This document shows positions 57,939 to 64,000 of a stretch of 64,000 bases of DNA, one piece after another. Made by a program: the position numbers and the translations under genes. This DNA is from Sorghum bicolor (lineage: Eukaryota; Streptophyta; Magnoliopsida; Poales; Poaceae), in the NCBI RefSeq assembly GCF_000003195.3, contig NC_012878.2, positions 51,646,629 through 51,710,628 of the forward strand. Direction: 5' to 3'. The notes beneath the pieces are model-generated. The model ran no database searches and was not told where the DNA came from. It saw only the letters and a list, made by a program, of their open reading frames with translations. The stretch's first letter is position 1, and each line of letters begins with the position of its first letter.

Positions 57939-58413
57939 AGGATGAACATAGGTCATGCTTGCTTATGATTGGAACTAAACAATATTAGTCCATGATTGCT
58001 CATTTTGTGGACGAAAAACATGCCTATCGCATGCTCGGGCGCGATTAGCAATCTCATGACGACGAGAGATGTTTATCTTCCTGTTGAAGGAAGAGAACCC
58101 TCGCTTGCACGATGCCCTGTGGGCTGTGGCTAACATTCCGCCGCAACCTGCGGGCCCGTCAACATGCTTTCGTTCACGCAAAACCTGCGAAACACGGCGA
58201 CGCTTTCCGCCACTTTTCCTGTGTCTGTCCCGAAAGAAGAAGCGATCCCCAGTCTCAACTCTCAACCGTGAACCGTCTCACGATGCCGATACATACCGCG
58301 TGGAGTTTTCATAAAAAAGAAAAGAAGGAGAAAAAACCCCGCGTGGATAGATCGTCGTGGTATACTAACGACGTCGACCGCACCGCACGGCGCAAGCCGC
58401 AGCCTGCTTCCAA

Positions 58414-58640
58414 GGCCTTGTTTACTTCGTCGACGAAATTTTTTCGGGACACTGTAGTACTTTCGTTTGTTTGTGGTAATTATTATCAAATCATAGATTA
58501 ACTAGGATAAAAGATTCGTCTCGTAAATTTTGACCAAACTGTGTAATTAGTTTTAAATTTCGTTTATATTTAATACTCCATGCATGCGTGACAGAGAATC
58601 TTGAAAAGTTTTTGGATTTTAGGTATAAGTAAACAAGGCC
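58414..58640 (-). mobile_element. Tourist-like MITE, full length, CAA duplication
   Basis: GGCCTTGTTTACTTCG to AAGTAAACAAGGCC, CAA at 58411-58413 and 58641-58643, reversed core. The GC-moderate DNA between 57953 and 58410 holds no recognised gene. Confidence 0.9.
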
Positions 58641-59186
58641 CAAGTTCCGATCCAACGCATCCACCTCGTCCTCACGCGAAGGAATGGAACGATGTCACCC
58701 AATCCACGGTAGCGATGAGTCGGTGACCGGCCGCACGACGAACAGCCCCGTTGGGTGCGCTTGCTTGCTTCAGCGCGTCGCGCGGAGGCAGCAGAGGCAT
58801 CGTGCGTGCAAAGATTCCGCGCGCACGTCCCGGCAACAGCAAAACGCTGGAGTGCACGCGCCCGCACCACGCCGCCCGTTCCCGGCCGAAACGCACGCGG
58901 CGAAAACGTGTGCCGCGACAGGGGCTGCTTCCCGCTTCCGTGCCGATCCGCCGCGAGAACTGTCTGGGTCCGGGACCAGGCGCCGGGTGTCCCGCTCGCT
59001 CGTTCCAAACGCCGACGCGGACCCACCCCCACCACCTGCTCCATTTTTATGCTGCTTCTCCCTCGCTCGCCTCGCCTCGCCGCACCCGCAATAGACTTGT
59101 CTCTGCTACCACCACGCCACCGCGTTTAGGAGAGAATAGAGCAAGAGCGAGAGCAAGCAAGCAAGCGAGAGGTTTCAGCTGATCCG
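58641..59186 (+). promoter_or_regulatory. Upstream region and leader of the universal stress protein gene
   Basis: GC-rich. A weak TATA-like TTTTTATG at about 59044-59051 is followed by CT-rich then purine-rich leader up to the ATG. Long open frames on both strands here have no protein features. The MITE at 58414 sits about 0.6 kb upstream of a likely start site. Confidence 0.45.
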
Positions 59187-61240
59187 ATGGCGGCCGCGGC
59201 GGCAGCAGCAGACGGGGAGCGGAGGATCGGGGTGGCCATGGACTACTCGGAGAGCGCCAAGAAGGCGCTGGACTGGGCCATCGACAACCTGCTCCACCAC
59301 GGGGACACCCTCGTCGTCCTCCACGTCCTGCACCACAGCGGGGAGGAGACCAAGCACGCGCTCTGGGCCAAGTCCGGATCCCGTAAGCACTCGCATCCCT
59401 ACCCTTACTTTACTACCCAAATGCTCACTCGAAACAGTGTCTGTTTCGATTCGTCTCCATCTTCTTGGTTCATTTTCGTCGGCTCCATCTGATTCGATTC
59501 GATCTCGCCTCTCCCCCGCTGCTTCGAATCTTCGATCCCCGCAGCGCTGATCCCGCTCTCCGAGTTCCGGGAGCCCGAGGTGATGCAGGGCTACGGCGTG
59601 CGCACCGACGCCGAGGTGCTCGACATGATCGACACGGCGGCGCGCCAGAAGCAGGTGGGTGGCGGCGGCGGCGTTCGTGCTACGCTCTGATCTGAATCGA
59701 AGTGAGTGGCGGTGGCCGGTGGGGGATAAACTAACTAACTAATCCTTGCCCCATTTCCGTGCTCTTCAGCTCAAGGTGGTGGCGAAGCTGTACTGGGGCG
59801 ACGCTAGGGAGAAGCTCTGCGACGCCGTCGGGGACCTCAAGATCGATTCCCTCGTCATGGGTAGTCGCGGCCTCGGCCCGATCCAGAGGTACAGTATCAT
59901 CCTAAGCCGCCATTACTACCACTATTGAAATGTCAGATGCTGCCTCGTCAAGACTGGAATACGGTGTCCTGCTTGACCATTGAGTCCCTAAGCTAGTTTC
60001 TTCCGTTTCCTTTTCTTTTCGTTCGGATAAGCGAGTCAACGGAGTGTCTAGAATAAATATGGCTGTAGTTTCAGCGAACAGGCTCAACAATTGATAGCGA
60101 TATGTTCGTCACGTATGCTGGCGCACGTACTTAAATCACAGCACTTCTAGTTCGTCACGTCTTGCTGGAATGTCTTTCGACGACAATAATACTTAGGCCT
60201 TGTTTAGATGTGAAAACTTTTTGAATTTCGCTACTATTGCACTTTCGTTTGTTTGTGGTAAATATTGTTTTTGGGTTGAACTAAACAAGGCCTTATCTGA
60301 AAAATCTTCTTGTGCATTTTATCGTTGCATCCGGTGATTCTGAGCTGTCAATGTGAGTAGTATTTCTTAGCAGTGCTGAGCCAAGCCATGCTGCCTTACG
60401 AGTTGCGACCTTCTTTTTTGACTCGCAAGAGGGCATTGTCCGAGAGTTGAGACTTGAGACATCCCAACATCATCACGATTGTCAGTTTTTTATGCAGCCA
60501 TGTGAAGCTGCCTTTGATATTTAAATGCTCTACATGAGTCTGGGCATTTGAAAGATGCATGTATAGGATCAGTCGACCAATGGCATGGCTGTGTTGTTCA
60601 ACGCTTAAGTTCATATATATAAAATTATCACTAGTGGGTAACTACATATACAAGGGTTCAGGAAGCTTTTAATTCAGCTCAGTATCTTGAGTTCTTGGCA
60701 TTTGTGTAACAGACTAACAGCTTTCTTCGAAAAAGAAATGGATCATTTGAGTTGTGAAATGGATAGAAAATTCCTTGCATAATAATCAGTGATTAATTTT
60801 TTTATGGTCAGGAAAAAATGTTCAGTTCTGCCTTGCTACAGATTATATACTTGTGCTGAAAGGGGACTTGTGTTGTTTTTGTTACTCTAGCTTTCCAGTC
60901 ACACCATATTCGTTGTTGAAACACTGCTTAATAATTTAGATGTCATAAATCAGATTTGAGTGCAGTTCTCCCCACACTTGTTTTACCTGAAACTCGTGCT
61001 ACTCAATTTGAATGTAAATTAATTACCACGTTCCTTTTTCATACAATCTTATACAGTATATGCTTATAAGCTTATTATTGCACTCAGGCAAAAATATATA
61101 CATTGCCCTAAATATTTTAGCCTGTTTCATTTTCTTCATGACTCTAATCCGGTAATTACTTCAGGATTCTCCTGGGAAGTGTGACAAACTACGTTCTGTC
61201 AAACGCATCATGTCCGGTGACAGTGGTCAAGGGGAAGTAA
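59187..61240 (+). CDS. Universal stress protein (UspA family), 166 aa
   Basis: Four exons: 59187-59382, 59545-59654, 59770-59888, 61165-61240; GT-AG junctions and phases close at 167 codons with TAA. A single UspA fold: [20 protein letters not shown] (strand 1 and helix 1, from residue 12), [10 protein letters not shown] (strand 2), [27 protein letters not shown]. The ATP-binding signature G-2X-G-9X-G-S is intact (Gly133, Gly136, Gly146, Ser147), so it should belong to the nucleotide-binding class. The end is CPVTVVKG, typical of the family. No targeting peptide is evident beyond a short polyalanine start, so likely cytosolic. Plant members respond to drought, hypoxia and phosphorylation signals, but the precise role cannot be told. 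Intron 3 (1276 bp) houses a short MITE. Confidence 0.93.
60196..60292. mobile_element. 97-bp deletion derivative of the Tourist-like MITE in a USP intron
   Basis: Both termini are present (GGCCTTGTTTAGATG, GAACTAAACAAGGCC) with a TTA duplication (60193-60195, 60293-60295), but most of the core is gone. It lies inside intron 3 of the universal stress protein gene. Confidence 0.88.
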
Positions 61241-61341
61241 TGACCTGGGCAGCCTGCCAGTGATATGGCTAAAGTTTTTTATTGTCGTGTCTTTTCTTCC
61301 CCTTGAATCTTGATGCCAGTGGTCAAGGGGAAGTGATGACC
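61221..61341 (+). repeat. Duplicated end of the USP coding sequence in its 3' UTR
   Basis: The 25 bases at 61221-61245, which contain the USP stop codon, recur at 61317-61341 with one mismatch (A to G, removing the stop). A second short repeat, TTTTATTGTCGTGTCTTTT, occurs near 61277 and 61548. Confidence 0.8.
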
Positions 61342-62478
61342 GGTGACAACAAAAAACTTGTTATTTAGCGTTCAGTTTGTGTGGTTTACACATATATGTT
61401 CGGTATTGTTTCTGCATTTGAATAAAGTCTTGTTATTTATGATGTTGCAGCTTTCGCAAATCCAGCTGAGGCTCTGACCTTATCTATAAGCTGTGAAAAT
61501 GTCCATACTTTGTTCCTGTTCAGATCGAATTTTGAGGATTCATAGCCCTTTTTATTGTCGTGTCTTTTGATCTGTTGGTACTCTACTCAGTTTGTATCTG
61601 GTGACCGCATCTCAAATAGTTTCTAAAAAAATAATCGGTAAATCAATAAGTTTTGTAAGTGGCTTAAAAAAACTTGAGAGTACATTTGCCCTCCAATCTA
61701 AAAATATAAAAGACAATTTTACATTAAGAGTTCTAGACAATTTCTAAATCACTTCATTCACTTCTATATTTTTTCACTCTTGTATATTTCTATTGGGAAT
61801 CTTACTCTTTATTCTTTCCTACTCTTTTCACCTCTATTCTACTTCTTTTCACCTCTAGATGGGATGATCGATACATGTATGTATATTTTCACGTGATTCG
61901 TTCAGTTTTACAAGTACAGAAAGATTAGGAGTTTTTTTGACAGAATGAAAGATTAGGAGTTGAGATTGGGAATACGAAAAGGTCAGGAGTTGAGATTGAG
62001 AATTGTTGGAGAGTAACTTTTTTTTTTTCTAATCATGTAAGAAAAAGATTAGGATTGAGTGGGTTTTGGAAATTATTGGAGATGCTCTTACATCAATGTT
62101 TGGATCTAAGGCGCGGAGTGATTCAAGGCTCGAGAGTGATCCAACCCACCGACCCTTATTATTTTGGTTGGATTGTCACAACATCATGATATTCTCTGGA
62201 ATCAACACTGCACCACAGTTACTTTTGTCGTCCTAACCCTAACGTCTCAAAATTGAACAGCGTCTTCACAAACCAAATAGGCCATTACACTGTCATAACT
62301 AAAAAACAAAAACTCACATTAGTTTTATCGGAGAGCAGGAGCAGGTGCCTCTATAGCCTCTGTGGCCAAATTTCATTGTTATATATATATATATATATAG
62401 TACAATAGAAAACTTCTCAAAAAAAAAGAGAGAAGAGATCCACAACAATTTTGCTATTTTTACAAAATCAATTAGTAA
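61342..62478. other. 3' flank of USP and intergenic DNA, no gene recognised
   Basis: AT-rich. (TA)n run near 62380-62399. GAAATTATTGGAGATGCTCTTAC near 62069-62091 looks like one end of a MITE whose partner I did not find. Confidence 0.4.
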
Positions 62479-62658
62479 GGCCTTGTTTAGTTTACCTTAA
62501 AAACAAAAAAGTTTTCAAGATTTCCTATCACATCGAATCTTACGGTACATGCATGAAGCATTAAATATAGCCTTGTCTATGATTGAACAATATTTGTCAA
62601 ATACAAACGAAAGTGCTACAATGTATTTTGCAAAAAAAATTTAGAACTAAACAAGGCC
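62479..62658 (+). mobile_element. Tourist-like MITE with internal deletion
   Basis: TAA then GGCCTTGTTTAGTTTACC to GAACTAAACAAGGCC. It is 180 bp because about 60 bases after ATTAAATATAG are missing. Confidence 0.87.
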
Positions 62659-63447
62659 TATCTTTCTAAATTTCATGCGTACTATAAAGAGTCATTCTTA
62701 TCTTCTATTTTTCACTATAGACAACTTCAAAAGCATCTCACCCCCTGCTTTTCAGCTGTTTTTGGAGTAAAAAATTATCCACCTGCCACTGATTATGAAC
62801 ATACCGATTTGATATTTCCTCGTTTTTTCTAGTCGGCGACATCTCTCCTCTGCGACTCCCATTCGCGCTGCCAAGGTACCTTGCCAGCGCCCCACTTCGC
62901 CGCCACCTGCACGACCTAGATCTCGCCGACGCCCCGCTCCGACGTCGCCCGCACACCCCCGCCTCAGGTCCGTGGCCAGCCGGTGCCCCCATGCCTCCTC
63001 GCAACCCTAGGTCGAGCTCGACTGCCCGCCGTACGGAGAGGAAGAAGAATCGTGCCTCTGCTCAGGGAGCGCGGAAACTCCAGTGGCTGGCGCAGGCCTC
63101 TACAAGGGCGCGCACGGGAGCACCAGTGGCTGGCGGCCTCTTCCTCCGACGCGTAGTGGCAGGCGCGGGCCTTTGCTCGAGCGCGCGGGAGCTTTGGCGG
63201 CCGGCGCGAGCCTCTTCCTCCGATGCGCAATGGTAGGCCGTAGGCGTGGGAGCTCCTGCTGCACGTCCTCTCCCTCCTCCCTACGGCGGCGTGTTTCCTG
63301 CATCCTCGGCCGAGCAAGGTCGGCAAGGTCTAGGGCGGTGAGCTCCAGGCTTCTCGTGCACGAAGTGGAACAAGGAAGAGGAAGAGGTTGACGAGCAGGG
63401 CCACTCGTAAGTGAGAGAGGGATTGAGTTCGGAGAAAATGACATTTA
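62659..63447. other. GC-rich intergenic, no gene recognised
   Basis: 62830-63400 is GC-rich with open frames on both strands (up to about 120 codons), Arg/Ala/Ser-rich and without a domain. Might be captured or transposon-derived sequence; not resolvable by eye. Confidence 0.4.
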
Positions 63448-64000
63448 GGCCTTGTTTACTTCTCAAAAAAATTTGCAAAATTTTTCAGATTCCCCGTCAC
63501 ATCGAATCTTTAGACGTGTGCATGGAGTATTAAATATAGACGAAAATAAAAACTAATTGCATAGTTTAGTCGAAATTGACGAGACGAATCTTTTTGAGCT
63601 TAGTTAGTGCATGATTAGACAATACTCCCTCCGGGCAGCTTTCTTAGGCGTTTCGTCATTTTTCAGTTAGGCAGCTATCTTGGGCGCCGGTAGCAGGAAC
63701 GAGGCAACGATGCTTTGGAAATCCTACTGCATTCAATGTGGGTGCCGTTGGGCGTGCATGCTGGCCGAGAATCGAAGAGTTTTCATGCATGTATAGGTCC
63801 TTTAAGTATAAATTTGCGGCACCAGTGCTTACCACTTCGTATTCCCTGCATGGCTTCATGCATGAATTAAATGAAAGAGTATCCGACTCTATAGCAGCCG
63901 TATTGAGCCAACATCATTTAATCTTTGTGTACGCCTAAGAAAGCTGCCCGGAGGGAGTATTTGTCAAATACAAACGAAAATGCTACAGTACCTGTTTCGC
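63448..64000 (+). mobile_element. Tourist-like MITE interrupted by a Stowaway; runs off right edge
   Basis: TTA then GGCCTTGTTTACTTCTC and the core up to GATTAGACAA. It resumes after the Stowaway with TTTGTCAAATACAAACGAAAATGCTACAGTACC and is cut by the window end before its right terminal repeat. Confidence 0.9.
63625..63957. mobile_element. Stowaway MITE, 333 bp, nested
   Basis: A perfect 27-base terminal inverted repeat starting CTCCCTCCGGGCAGCTTTCT, with TA duplicated at 63623-63624 and 63958-63959. Inserted in the Tourist-like MITE that starts at 63448. The ends are undiverged, so it is recent. Confidence 0.95.

Overview
This is plant nuclear DNA from a grass, most likely an Andropogoneae species such as Sorghum. 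The evidence is: genes split by GT-AG introns with high-GC first exons; a very dense population of Tourist-like MITEs whose ends read GGCCTTGTTTAGTT/AACTAAACAAGGCC with 3-bp TNA-type target duplications; a Sirevirus-type Ty1/copia element; and host proteins that read as monocot orthologues. There is no bacterial or organellar organisation and I see no tRNA, rRNA or CRISPR locus. The genus is an inference.

Host genes. (1) 205-2089, minus: the first four coding exons of an inositol phosphorylceramide synthase (IPCS/ERH1 family); the rest lies beyond the left edge. (2) 16941-18316, minus: a complete four-exon gene for a 352-residue plant-specific protein of unknown function with a GTGVFLPR motif. 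(3) 31752-34536, minus: a complete nine-exon gene for the 267-residue 'guanylyl cyclase 1'/GUCD1-type protein, which carries a cysteine-peptidase-like Cys/His/Asp pattern. (4) 59187-61240, plus: a complete four-exon universal stress protein (UspA fold, 166 residues). For each complete gene, exon phases and codon counts close exactly. The genes are unrelated, independently transcribed and separated by transposon-rich DNA.

Mobile DNA. The centre (37515-49755) is one 12.2-kb Sirevirus with a perfect 5-bp target duplication (TCGGG), inserted into an older MITE. It has a long gag, an intact pol frame and a 3' LTR of 1549 bp. Its 5' LTR keeps only the first 847 bp: a deletion removes the rest of the LTR, the primer-binding site and the start of gag. 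Between pol and the 3' LTR lies a 4.4-kb GC-rich cassette. It has its own cluster of the CACCGGACGC palindromes found in the LTR, a TATA-like site, two probable leader introns and an 859-codon frame broken by a single TAG. Further right, 51515-55618 is a MULE-like transposon with a five-exon remnant of a Ulp1-associated gene, itself sitting in a MITE. Other elements are an 817-bp hAT derivative with a perfect 8-bp duplication (3924-4740), a fold-back element (5681-6151), a Ty3/gypsy reverse-transcriptase relic (27174-27435), a LINE 3' fragment (27548-28170), Stowaway elements and about twenty copies or fragments of one Tourist-like family, several nested.

The strongest candidate for something new is the internal cassette of the Sirevirus (44336-47744), which is laid out like an independently transcribed gene carried by a retrotransposon. 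All identifications were made by reading the sequence; nothing was searched against a database.
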